DNA from: Opisthocomus hoazin
Lineage: Eukaryota > Chordata > Aves > Opisthocomiformes > Opisthocomidae
Length of the DNA: 64,000 nucleotides
Reading direction: 5' to 3'
NCBI RefSeq assembly: GCF_030867145.1
Contig: NC_134433.1
Coordinates: forward strand, 14,397,216-14,461,215
Part shown: piece by piece, positions 52,601 to 64,000 of the stretch
Layout: each line of letters begins with the position of its first letter
Numbering within the stretch: the stretch's first letter is position 1
The notes under the pieces: model-generated
Told to the model about the DNA's origin: nothing
Databases searched by the model: none
What the model saw: the letters and a program-made list of their open reading frames with translations, nothing else
Made by a program: the position numbers and the translations under genes

Positions 52601-54744
52601 TTTTTATAAATACATCTTTTCAAGGAAAAACAAATATAGAGGAAAGAATGTAAACATTATTGTAAAATGCATAATAAAATGTCTGCTGTTTGTTAATTTT
52701 GCCCCTTATTATCCAGTCTATCCGTACCACCGATGTTGAAATGTTTGCCTTTTTCTTTTTTTTTTTAAACTCCCTTATTCATTTAAAAATAGTTTCCTGC
52801 ATGTTATATGAATAAGCAAAACCTAAGGTCCTAAATCCAGGAGAACTTTGAAGTACGAAAGCCGTGGTCTATGGGAACTATGTTTTCATTAATCAAAGTA
52901 GATGTTTCTAAAGCCATCAGATTTATCATGACTGGATTTCATATGTGAAACCCAATATACACACAGACATACACTGCTTGTCCTTTCGGATTAGTTCTGA
53001 CCTTTTACTCTCCTTTCTGAAGGCTCTGCCTTTCCTCAGAGCAAGGCTGCCCTGTTTTACCGCGGCATCAGCCCAAGGAGCCTTGACAAAGCACGTTTCC
53101 AGCTCTCCGCTCTCCGTGTCTGAGAACGAGTCTGGGTTAAGGTCAAAACATCAATGATTAAGTATATTTATTAAATCCTGCCTTTGCCTTGAATGCTCCC
53201 TGCGACTCTCGAACGTGCCATCCAGGCTGCAGCCCCACCCCAGCGCGCTGCCAAGACACCCGGCCACCACCCCAGGGACCCCCGCGTCGCCGCCGAGCCC
53301 CGGGCCGGCAGAAGCCGGGCCAAGCCCCCCGCAGCCCCCCGAGCATCGCCGAGGGCTCCCGCAGCCCCGGCCCGGCTCCTGGCTTCCCCCGAGGCGCGGG
53401 GGTTAGCAAGAGGACACGGGAGAGAGACGGGATGGCTTGAAGAGCGGAGGCAGGATGTGACATCCATCCAAAGCCGGACTTAAAAAGATAAAATGCAAAA
53501 AATCTGCATTTGGTGTCGGGGGGGGAAATTTACGCCGTGGTTTTGCAGCACCAGAAGCGCAGGACTTTGTCATCTGGCTGAACAGAGTAACCCAGGGGCC
53601 GGGGCGAGCGCGGGCGGCCGCTGCGCGCTGCAGGCACCGACGGGAAGGCGCAGCTCAGCTACGGCCCGCGGAACACCGGGCGCGGAAAAAGAAGATCCGC
53701 GTATTCAAACTTCTTTGGGAATCCTGGATGCAATTTAGTTAGCGGTCTAAAAGCAAAAAGAGATGGAAACTGCAGTATAAATGGATGCTATTATGATTTT
53801 AAAAACAAAATACCCCCTTCATAATAACATTAATTTCCAAGAAAAAATGTTTTTTTTTTCCCCTTGAATGGCAAGATGCTTGCAGATTATAACTCTTTAC
53901 AGCTTTGAAGAATCAGAACGCCTGGAAAAAATCAGGAATGCTCTGATCAGCCCCAAGCCCCCTTCCAGATTAACATTTCTTTCCATTTAATCCTGCCACA
54001 AAGGGGAGCACCCAGACGGACAGAGCGCCCGGCACAACGTGGGGCAGCTGGGGGGGGGGATGCTGCCAGGTACAATTCCGCATGGCAGAAACTTCACCTG
54101 GTGTTCTTTCAACCTCTAGGTCTGGAAATTTCATTAAAAAAGGATTCGCAAAAGATCTTCCGCACTTTTTAGTTTTTGCAAGGTTGGAAATGTTTTCTCG
54201 TGGCATTCACATACTTGTACTTCTCAGCCCTGGTTAAAATTAGAAAATCCAGTCACTTTTTTTTTTTTCTCCTAGTAAAGTTTCCCACTCTCTGAAGATC
54301 TACACGACTTAGTTCAGCTTCCAATAAGATGATTATTGAGATTTTCAACAACGCCTAGGAAATTCAAACACACAATGAATCCCATTAAATCTCAGCGGAG
54401 GCGGTTTTAGAGGAGTCTTTATTTTGTTTGACTTCTCATCCGAACGCAAGCCGTGACTTTCCGACGCTGCAGCCTTTGTACTGGCTGCGCTGGGAAAAGC
54501 TGCCTCGGACGCAGGAAGGACAGCGCTGGTGTTTCTGCGGCGCGGCGTAACCGTCCTTCTTCGCACGCCAAGTCATTTCTGAACGCTTTGGGAGAGGCTG
54601 GCAGGCAGGCCCCGTCTCCGCGAGCTCACTGCGCGAGGCAGAAATAGGCCAGTTCCGCCGGAGGGACTCGGATAACACATTGCTGCTTCCCTTCCGAAAA
54701 CAGCACCGTTCACCTTGCTTATTATCAATCTTCAGGCATGTGCA

Positions 54745-54790
54745 AATGCACACACATGTATATACACACACACACGTACCAAGCACACAT
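54745..54790. repeat. CA/TA microsatellite
   Basis: This is a run of CA dinucleotides interrupted by TGTATATA and CGTACC in the BCAS3 intron. Confidence 0.8.
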
Positions 54791-56353
54791 AATGGATTAT
54801 AAAAGGCTCACGTTCACCCACAAGTCAGGAAAGACCTGACAACGCGTCGGGGTTGTCTGGATAACGAAGATCTTCTGTTACACTTCGAGACACAAGTGTG
54901 GATTTGTCATCTTGCTTGCGAATTAGTGGTAACGGCCCGAGCCAAGGAATTTAATTCTGATTGTTTCATTTGAATTAAAAAAAAAATCTCAGTGTTGAAA
55001 AACCACTGGAACTGTGCTATATACTAATATATCACTCGCACTGTAAGAGGAGACTCTTTCTTGGGTAACAGCAGCAGCGAGCGTAACGCTTGGAGAGGCC
55101 AAGCTCACGGTGGGTACGGATCGGCCGCAGCTGGGTGGCAGCGGACCCCGCACCCTCAGCCCGCTGCGAAGGCCCCCCCGGATCGAGGTGCACAGCCGGG
55201 GGGGCCGGGACCCCGCACGCTGCCCGGAACCCTGCCCCAGCCCCCCCGCAGCCAGCGAGCCTCCCAGCGACAGCGGCTTCTGCCGCGCTTCGCGTCGTTC
55301 TGCTGCAGGAGCAACGTGCGCACCGAGCGGTGTTCACAAACGCGCGGAGATAACGGGGCGGCTTCCTATCGGCCAGGAGAAGGTTTGCAGCAGAGAATCT
55401 GTAGGAAAGCAGCCGAGCAGCCATCAAAGCCCCGGAAATGTGAAATTTGGTTTATATCACTAGCAACCAGTTCAGAACAAAACTGAAATATTTTTTTCAT
55501 TATAAGAGCAAATATTTCTCTGTTCTCCTATCACCTTTCCCAGATGAAACATTTCACAACCCAGCCGACATATAAACAGAAACCAAAATATTTTCCTAAG
55601 GTGCATCACTAACCCCACTCGGGGCCTCTGACTTGTAATTTATTTGTCTTACCTCACTATGAGATAATGTTCGCGTCGGTTCCAAGCTACTGTCTGAGAA
55701 GCACTTGTACACAGGATAAATAAATCTCACTTGCAAATACTAGGCACTCGCTGGGTGTTTGGGAGGAGCTCGCAGGGGGACTTCTATTTCTCCTGCCCTG
55801 CCCGCTGCCGCCAGCCCCGCAGCGTCCGTCAGCACAAGGCATCTGCGCTTCGCGACCGCTTCGTGGAAATCCGCACACCAATTCTAGCAGGAGTTTCCCC
55901 ACCAGTAACGTAACTCCTGCCACACACCTATGCTGTAACCGGCTTTTCCTCGGGGAACAGCAGAGGAGCGATGACCTTCTCCTGACACTTCCTGCAGCAA
56001 AGCTCGCTGCGTTAACACTCAGTTTGTTGGTGCTGCGTCTCATCCTGTGCGTACAGCCCGTGCAACCACAACTCCCCTACAAGTACTTCAACATCTTTCA
56101 CGAACAGCACGAGATGGATTCTGACACTAAACCAGAGCGATGGAGGTGTTTGTGTTCGGGGCAGCTGAGCGGCTGCTGTAAGGGCAGAGCACCATTCATG
56201 CCAGGAACTGGTCTGGAAACTTGCTCTTGCTACTTATTAATTGAGCAACCAAGACGAGGGAATGGAGGAGCCATTACCAAACACACCTACAGGACCAAAT
56301 CCTTAGCTGATGCAAAATGAGTTATCAGCGCTGATATGATAAGTTTTATCGCT

Positions 56354-56431
56354 GTCACTGAGGAAGAGCTGGAACCTCAGGGTTTAAGTAACTCACCCGA
56401 GGTCACTGGGCAAGTCTGTGCCAGGGTTGTC
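56354..56431 (-). mobile_element. MIR-like SINE relic
   Basis: The plus strand reads CACTGAGGAAGAGCTGGAAC, GGTTTAAGTAACTCACCCGA and GGTCACTGGGCAAGTCTGTG followed by CCAGGG. It aligns well with the reverse complement of the MIR core (GAGGTTAAGTAACTTGCCCAAGGTCACACAG and GGCAGAGCCRGG). It is the clearest MIR relic in the window. Confidence 0.6.
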
Positions 56432-56744
56432 TAGAAAAAAATCTTCCATCTGAGGACACCCCAGTGCAATGCCACGTCTTCCTAGAAGGGACAAAACCAT
56501 GGACGGCACCTCCAGAGCCAGCGAGTCCTGCCCTGGCCAGGCAGCAGGTCCCAGATGCCCCTCCATCAGCTCTGGATGCTTTGGAAATCGCTTACTCAAA
56601 GCCTGTAAATCCCTCCAAGCACATTAAGAAAATGTGTTTCTTTAAGGACTACAGAGAAATGTGAAATTTTATGTTTTCAAAATAATAAAAATTCAAAAAA
56701 CCTTAAACTTGTTTCCTTGTAAGCCTTCCAAGTCCGGGAAGATA

Positions 56745-56975
56745 AATTCTTTTGGCCCGATTCTGACTTCATTACAAGCACGTGCCAAGTTGCACAAGCC
56801 AGTTATCTGAGCTCCAGCAAGGACAGGGCCTACAAAGCACTGAAATCTCTGGTCCCAAGCCATCTTCAGCATATACTTAATTTTAAGCACGCAAACAGCC
56901 ACAGTGACTTCAGCAGTAGCAAATCTATGCTGGAAGTTAAGCGTGCGCGTAAGTGTGCTGCTGGCGCGGGGCCAG
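56745..56975. repeat. Palindromic amniote repeat relics (cluster)
   Basis: The left part reads TTGGCCCGATTCTGACTTCA. The right part, at about 56850-56970, runs GGTCCCAAGCC, AGCATATACTTAATTTTAAGC, CAGTGACTTCAG, then TGCTGGAAGTTAAGCGTGCG and ends in GGGGCC. The right part is roughly self-complementary, and its order matches the old archosaur/turtle palindrome with GCACGTGCTTAA arms around a TTGACTTCAGTGG centre. It is diverged. The family is recalled, not searched. Confidence 0.45.
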
Positions 56976-59900
56976 AGCCCTCGGTGACTCTCCGTAGCGA
57001 GGTCTGATCGCCCACCAAACCCCGTCCAAGGGAGGGATTCCACTCCAGCCAGGCAGGCTGTGGAAGGGACAGGCAGGACCCAGCTGGTCGGGAGCCAGCA
57101 GACCCGTCCTCGCTGTCTGAAGTTTTCCTCCGCATCCATTGAGGAGGTTTTGCCCTTGTCACTTCTGTTATCCATCAGGCATCTGGTGGCTGGATAAGGC
57201 AGAGCGACATTGCAAGGTGAGATGATGGAGTGAAAAAATTATTGCAGCTGGCATGTCCTAGCCTCAGGCTTTCGGTCATTTAACTCATCTCGCTCTCATC
57301 CTTGGAACAGACTGTACTCAAAGGGCAGGAGATTCACCCTTCCACATGCCTCATGTTTGCACTTGGCAATTGGCAGTAACAACTCCAAATGCAAACAGGA
57401 CTTGGGCAAAGATGGCTCACCGTTCACGGCTCAAAGCAAAGCTTTCAGGGGTAAGCAAGAGCTACTTAAAAAAAGCCATGCAAGGATTTCTAGTGCTATG
57501 AGTAACATCACTGTTTCTTTAGGGGCAGAAGTGGGTGCATCCACCCAAACCAATGCAAAAAAATGTCAAGCGTAAGGGCAAAGTCTGATAATTCACGCTG
57601 TGCTGTTAATTTATGAGATGCAGCGTGCTCTACCTTGGAAGCACAAGAACCAGATTTTTATAGTCAATTTTCTTTTTTCTTCCTTCAGTAAAACCCGTTT
57701 TGGAGCACTGATGGCAAGGACGTGCTTTGCTGTGATTTATGAAGCAATGCAACCTATAACGTAATTTGGGATTAACCATGCAACCAGAAGCCACCCACAG
57801 CAGTCAGGTGCACAGAGAGGGATGAAGGAGAACCTTTGGTGTCTGGAAGTCCAGATCCTGATGCCCCGAATCCTTGCCTGACCCCACAGGCCCTGTCCCT
57901 GCCTGGCAGATTTCCCTGGATCCAGGAAGAACCGCCCCAGTCTTCCCAACACCTTGGTCCCTTCCCAGCACATCTGGGATGATCGAAGTGGGTGTTTCTC
58001 CCTACCTGCTACCCCAGGAGGGTCTGATTCAGCCCCTCTGCTCTGCACACACTTTATAGCACCCTTCAAATACACTTTATAGCACCAGCTGGCTTCAGCA
58101 CCACTGCAAAGGCGGGACCCCTCGCACCCGGAGATGGAGCTGCCTGGGGACCCCGGCACCTAAAACCAGGTGCCGTGACCTTCTGGGCTGCAATACCTCC
58201 GTCCTCTGGTGAAACTAGCTTCAGTCCACGTGAACAGCTCGATGATTATTGTAACCACGCTGCTTGCCAAGGCAAGCTGGATTCTGAGAGCTGCAGACTA
58301 CCATTCTTGTGGACAATAAATATCCCACTGAAATCATAGCTTGTATGTATTTAAAAGGATAAACCTGCTACTAATAACTACAAGTCAAATGAGAAGATTC
58401 CAATTTTTATGCCAGAAAGCTAACAAAAATCTTCAGTGCGTTATAAACAAGTATCTATCATTATAAACCAAGCTCAGCATGTAAAAAGCCAAAGATGGAG
58501 TTTATTGTCTTTAATGGCTGAGAAATGACAAGTGTGTTTGGTTGAAAAGGAATTTAGCAAGAAGTAGCTCTGTACAAGAACAAAAATCCACCTTAAAAAA
58601 AAGAAAATCACTGCTGACAGTTTTACAGTAGAATTAAGCTGCTGTGAACTCTCAGAAGTGGGGCTAATCACAAGTTTCTCGGGAATTTAATCTGGAAAAG
58701 AAATCTGATGATTAGGGAGAATCCTGTAACTGAGGTAGAAGCTGATGCTACTCCTCTTCCAGTCTAAAATCAGGAGTGAAACTACTGCTGTTTCGCAGAG
58801 GGGATTGCTTTCCGACCGCCTGCCGAGCCGCCTCCCGCTTGGCAGCAGAGTGATGATCCGCGAGCCCATCGGAGCAACCCCTGTCCCAGCCCTGTGTCCC
58901 AACAATCTTCTGCCAGCACAAACCCACCTACGAGAACGCTTGGCACGAAGCGTTCGGAAGAGAAACCTGCTTTAAAACCAGAGAGAAGCAAATCCAAGGA
59001 GGTGAGCAAGCGGCTGTCAGGTACCGGCTGAGGAAGAGAGGAGAGGGATGGATCAGGTCTGGTGATGTGGCTGTGCAAATACACGCAGAACTATTCCCTA
59101 CAGCAGGCAAGCTCGAGGGTGGAAGCTGTCCAAGGGGAATCTCTCAAAAACCCTGGACAGCAGCAAAAAATGGGACAAAAAACCTTGCCAAGCGTTTTAG
59201 TGCTCTGCTGAAAGATCAAGGTGGAACGAGCCTCTGCGCTGGAAGCCTTGGAAGAAAGACAGACTTTCCTGGAACAAAGCGCGTGACTGTTCAAACATCA
59301 ACCCATCATCTCAGCTGAGAACTGAAGAAACAACAATAATAATTTTACAGAGAGAGAAGGAAAAGGAAAGGGGGAGAAAGGAAGTAAAACCTTCTGCCAG
59401 CTCCAGGTACGCTGACCTCCCTATCTGCAGATCAATTTAAATCCAGAAAAGAGGATAAAAAGGTGGCACGTGAGATGAAGTGAAGAAAATATTTCCAAGT
59501 ACAGTAAGCGACCAGATTGGAAATGTATCCTGGGAGAAGTAACTGTTCCTAAGCACACAAGTATTCCCTTTGATACATTAAAAGGTCGACAGAGGCACGA
59601 GTAGCTTCATGCATGGAGAACAGATTCAAAAGGTGTGTCGGGGCACGTTCAAAGCGCCGAGGGGAACGGTGGTGCAGCTCTGGGGTCTATCAAGCCCTGT
59701 TTATTGATGTTCTTGCTAGCTGAGGCAAGGTTTGGGAACACGGATCATAACAACATTTTTATACCCTATAAAAGTACGCTGCGAAGTGACGAGAAAAGGG
59801 GATTGCTGAGTTGTGCCAGGCGAGTCCATTATAACGAAGGACCGCGCTGTTCCGTGAGGCTTTTTACAATGCAGAGAGTAATTCGTTTCTTGTTGTGAAA

Positions 59901-60522
59901 AAAATTGGGAAACCCTCCAAAGCATATGTTTCACAAATCACTAATAAGTGGAAAGCAAGATCCCGAGCGCAGGAGCGTAGGAGGTGCGGTGTGAGCACAG
60001 AAGTTGGGGACGAGCCTCCTGCATGTCCCGTGCTGGGGACAGATGGGACCAGCCCAGGACCTCTGCTAGCACGCCTGCGGCCCAGGGGCTCCCTCCCCAA
60101 GCCGTTTGCCCCATAACTGCTCTTAGGGCAGGGTTTGGGACTGCACGGGAAGCTGGTTATCCTCCCTGCAATTACAGCAGATTTTGTTTAATCGCATTCA
60201 AAACAAGAGGCAAAACCAGAGCTGTTTCAGACCACCTGCATTTTCTGCTTTATCGAGCAGAGAGCTGCTTTCTCGCTCCAAGGTGGAGAATTAGCATCTC
60301 AACACCTTGTTTCTCTGAGACATTTGACCTTTGTAGCTCTACAAACTAAGACACTGGCTAATTTTCATCTAGTTGGACACCGTTCGGAAGCTACTGAGGA
60401 AGTGGGATACGTCAGAGGTGTTCTGGTGAAATATTTAAACGGAGAGTTGCCACTGAGCTGAAGGCAACTTACCCCAGAGCCCCTGAAGCCCTGCCAGGGC
60501 ACCGCGGAAAGAAGGCCTGGAG

Positions 60523-60580
60523 ATGATAAAGACTTTCAAGCACACAATTCAATGATAAAGACCTTAAAGTGCATCATTCA
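60523..60580. repeat. Tandem duplication, 29 bp x 2
   Basis: Two perfectly adjacent 29-bp copies start ATGATAAAGAC and end ATTCA, with 23 of 29 positions identical. They lie in the BCAS3 intron. Confidence 0.85.
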
Positions 60581-60849
60581 ACCTTCTTATATCAACTTTG
60601 AAAGTCAGTCCCAAATCCACGCCCATATCTAAACATGTCAGCTCGTCAGGTGGGACAAGGGGAAGCATCACTTAAAGAGGTTGCACCAGCACGCTCACCG
60701 GGTCGGTGCAAACAAGGCTGCAAGCATTTCCTGATCGAGATTGTTTCCAACACACTCTGTATACCACTGAAACCAGAGCAAAATGGAATGGTAAAATAAC
60801 TCTCCAGCTTTATGTCTGGTGGTATCAAGACCACTCTGACCAGCCCAGT

Positions 60850-60920
60850 AAAGCCATTTGTCTGTCTCCTGCCTTAGTTTCTCCAGCTCTATAATAGACA
60901 CGAGACAATATAGTTACCTG
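60850..60920 (+). mobile_element. MIR-like SINE relic
   Basis: CCTGCCTTAGTTTCTCCAGC, TCTATAATAGACACGAGACA and ATATAGTTACCTGACTCC follow the MIR sense sequence (GTGCCTCAGTTTCCTCATCTGTAAAATGGGNATAATA then TACCTACCTC). It is short and diverged. The minus-strand frame over it that looks like a small protein is not a gene. Confidence 0.5.
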
Positions 60921-62211
60921 ACTCCAGTTTTCCAAAAACAAATCTCTGGGAACGCTCTGCGGTCTCAGTAGCAAGCCAGTGCATCCGCTCCTCCCCAAAG
61001 ACCCCTGTAGTTAACAGTATGACTTTGGAACACCTCAAAAATCCAAACCAGATGAGTGCTGTGCCCATCTACATCAAAAAGCTGCCATTTTTCAAACCGC
61101 CCTGTTGTCAGGCCAGAACGGCCTTAGCTTCTGTGGGCTGCAGCACAGAGAACCCGTCCTGCTACTCCCAGCAGTGAAGAGAAACAGCCTGAGCTGAACT
61201 GGAAACCTCACTGTTCACAACGAATGCAATTCACCCCCATGCTGAGAACAGGCGCAAGGCCAACGTGCCATTTAAGACCCATTTTCAGGGGGAAGTAAGA
61301 CTGAAGTGACGCGCAGACCTTGGGCCAGCCTTTGGCACAGGAAGGGATTTTACCCACAATAAACAAGCAAGAGCCCGTAGTGCAGATTTCTGCAGGACAT
61401 TTGACTGGATGACAGCTACAGAAACATCATAATCCAACAGACTCGTAACCACCGAGCCCACCTACCCTTCTTGTATGAATAACAGGTCCAAGACAAAGGA
61501 AGTGGAAATTAGATGCCTGTGGTGAACTGCAGAGAGCCAAAGACCTTATAAGATACCCAATACTTACATCTACACTTAATTAGGAGTGAAACTGCAGACA
61601 TGAGACCTCAACATGTGGTATTCACATGTGGGCTCAAAAATACCGTCAAAGCCAGTTTTCTTACAGTTAAAACGTTGAGGATATGATGCAGAGGGCAAGT
61701 CTGGAGATGTCTGACCGACAGCCCCGGCTGTCTGCGTAATGACACGCTGTGCTCCACCAACTCAAACACGGGGGCTGCTCCAGCGCTGGTCGTGCAGATG
61801 CCAGGTCTTGCCCTTGCTTGACCCGCGCAAGCTGGACGACTGCCGAGAGGTCCCGAGATGGCTGCTGTGTGCACCGACTGAGCAGTTAAACCTCATCAAG
61901 AAGAAATCTGAAATTCAGATGTTAGCGTCAAAACTAATAGGAAACAGGATGCAGCCAGAATGCAAATACAGTGGTCCAAATTCTGGTCTCAGTTACGACC
62001 CAGCGAGTCCAATACGAGCGCAGGGAAAAGGCCTTCTGTTGTACATTAATGAAGACTTTTGTCTCACAGACTTAAAAATAAACTCGTAACTTTTTTTGAC
62101 CCTATGTAAAATCCCAGCAAGATTTTCTCCAGGAACAGGCAAAAGACAAAACTGCTCGTTATCCTGATGTTACTCGACTTCAGGAGATGCCTACAACACA
62201 GTCAGGCTCTG

Positions 62212-62282
62212 CTGGTGAAATCCCAGTTCCACCAAAACCAACAGGAATTCTGCCAAGGCATTCAGTGAAGGCAGGATTTCAC
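62212..62282. repeat. Palindromic amniote repeat relic with inverted ends
   Basis: About 71 bp begins TGGTGAAATCCCAG and ends GCAGGATTTCACC, so the ends are inverted repeats. The order matches the widespread amniote palindrome GGTGAAATCCTGGCCCCATTGA...TCAATGGGGCCAGGATTTCACC, with a degenerate centre (CATTCAGTGAAGG). A related fragment, GGTCCAAATTCTGGTCTCAGTTACGACC, lies at about 61974-62003. Confidence 0.5.
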
Positions 62283-64000
62283 CCCCAATCTTTAAAGGAA
62301 TATAATTTTCTGAAGAGAAAAACACATTCAAACACAAACAAATGCCTCTTCTGTGGATACTTTAAACAGATTTTAAAGAAGGTACCTAACTTCAGTTGAG
62401 AGTGCCAATACACGGATGTCATCTTCATGTTGCCTACGAGCAACTCATTATAACTCACATTTCTACAACACTGTAGCGAGTTGGACTCGCTCTCTGCGAA
62501 CAAAACCAGAGACATCTGCAAATCGGATTTAAAACATTTTTTTTCTAAAAACAAAATGATTAAAAGTTGAAGAAACACTTCCATATGGAAGAATCTTACC
62601 CAACAGGTCACCACAAAGACACTTCAAACACAATAAAACAGGAAGCGCTAAAAAAAGCACAGCAGCTCACAAAAACCCCCACAACCTTTTCCACAGAAAA
62701 AATATATGTCACCCTGGGTAGAAAAACCATTTGGCAGCGTAATGTGTCTTTAATCTGCTCAATTTGCTTATTATAGTAAAGGGTTAGAGGAATTTTCAAG
62801 CGGTGGCCAAAAATACTACAACGATATCCTCCCCTCGAAAAGTAAACTTACTTCAAGTGAATTAACTTCTTCAGCTTAAATATTTCAAAGCTGAAAGTAC
62901 CCCCACTGAAAAAAAAAAACCCTCCTGCCCCCAAAAGACGGTTTGCGAGCCCAAAGCCAGGACCCAGCAGCCGTTTGTCCATGCCAGACCGTGCCAGGCG
63001 CCCGCTCCGCTCCCGGGGAGCCCCGCAGTGCTTGCACGAGGGGAGCAGCACGAGCACCCTGCTGCGCTTTTTATGTGCCTTTTATTGAATTTCAGAAGGG
63101 CGAATGTACTTTGAGGCACCACAGAAATAAAATATCCCGGGATTCCTTGACCCTTACCCTAACGGCCGCGCGCACGGGGCTGGGAGTGGAGCGCTCGGGA
63201 GCAGAGCACAGAGGCACTGCTGGCACCAGAGCCGAACTCAGGATCAGCCAGCGTCAGAAACAAACTGATTTTGAGCCCATTGATTTTGCCAAATTGCTTA
63301 TCGGTTTTTAGAGCCTTTAAAAACCAAGAAGATAGTTAGAGAGGATGGATATAACCCAGAAAAACCATCTCTGAAGACACATGTTCCTCTTCCGTCTACC
63401 CTAACACAGGGTGATTTTAATTACCATTACTCCTGATGTTCTCAACTCTACTGACATAAGTATCTGGTAATTTTAAACCTGATAATTTATAAAAACGCTA
63501 CGTCATCTTTCCAGGCTATCTACAATTCGAAAACTGTGCATTCGACCAACTTGCAACCGCCCACGGCAGGGACGGGCACAGTACCGAGCTGGGGGAAAGC
63601 CAGCGGCATCCCTGCCCTGGCTGCCGGCACCGCAGAGATGCCTGGAGGAGGCCGACAAAGACAAGAAGAGGAAAATTTCAGGAAATCAAGGCTGGCTGCT
63701 CTTGATATTTAATATCCATGAGCTAAAGACAGAAAGGTGCAAAAAGCTTAATAGTACTTGTGGCCGAAATTAAAACTTTAAAAGAAACTTATAGCAAACA
63801 GTAATGTATGCAATGACATCTGGGACTGTAATCAGCAAACTGCTTTCAAGAGCTGCCAAAGCAAACAGCCAAATAACAAATCCACTTTACAGATCATCAA
63901 TCTGGTCAGGCACTTGCCAAGGTAAATAGTAGAAGGCTGAAGTTTGCTTTGCAAACCAGCGAGCTGGGAGTTTAGCAAAGCCTGCTTCCAGGACAGCAAC

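Noticed and set aside
60695-60901. Small minus-strand protein with plausible composition
   Set aside because: Its start overlaps a MIR-like SINE relic in a BCAS3 intron. There is no other support.

Overview
The window is vertebrate nuclear DNA, most likely from a bird. Two 5'-truncated CR1 LINEs ending in the avian-type ATTCTGTG octamer repeat, small introns, GC-rich unique sequence and a BCAS3-TBX2 gene order matching chicken chr19 and human 17q23 (recalled, not searched) all point that way. Both genes lie on the minus strand. The right end of the window is therefore upstream, and transcription runs right to left: BCAS3 first, then TBX2.

Layout. (1) 1-1814: GC-rich DNA downstream of TBX2, with a short tandem repeat and no gene seen. 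(2) 1815 to about 12060: the complete TBX2 gene. It has seven coding exons with consensus splice sites, encodes a protein of 695 residues, and has a roughly 1.15 kb AT-rich 3' UTR. The start codon is preceded by a three-codon upstream ORF. (3) About 12060-12480: promoter-proximal DNA and a polypurine tract, followed by a 200-N assembly gap (12481-12680). (4) 12681 to about 22860: intergenic, about 10 kb, with two inverted CR1 copies and a strong AT-rich candidate conserved element. (5) About 22860-23739: the last exon of BCAS3 with its 3' UTR. (6) 23740-46462: the last BCAS3 intron, 22.7 kb. (7) 46463-46630: the penultimate BCAS3 exon. (8) 46631-64000: the next BCAS3 intron, which continues past the window edge.

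TBX2 is a T-box transcriptional repressor of heart, limb, eye and lung development. BCAS3 is a beta-propeller autophagy and cytoskeleton protein. No functional link between them is implied. The BCAS3 introns and the intergenic DNA are the likely home of long-range TBX2 enhancers, which is an inference from the stable linkage. The noncoding DNA also holds several ancient repeats: MIR-like SINE relics, pieces of palindromic amniote repeats, and one 137-bp imperfect palindrome that is the most striking unexplained structure here. No prokaryotic, viral or CRISPR features were seen, and I found no wholly new system.
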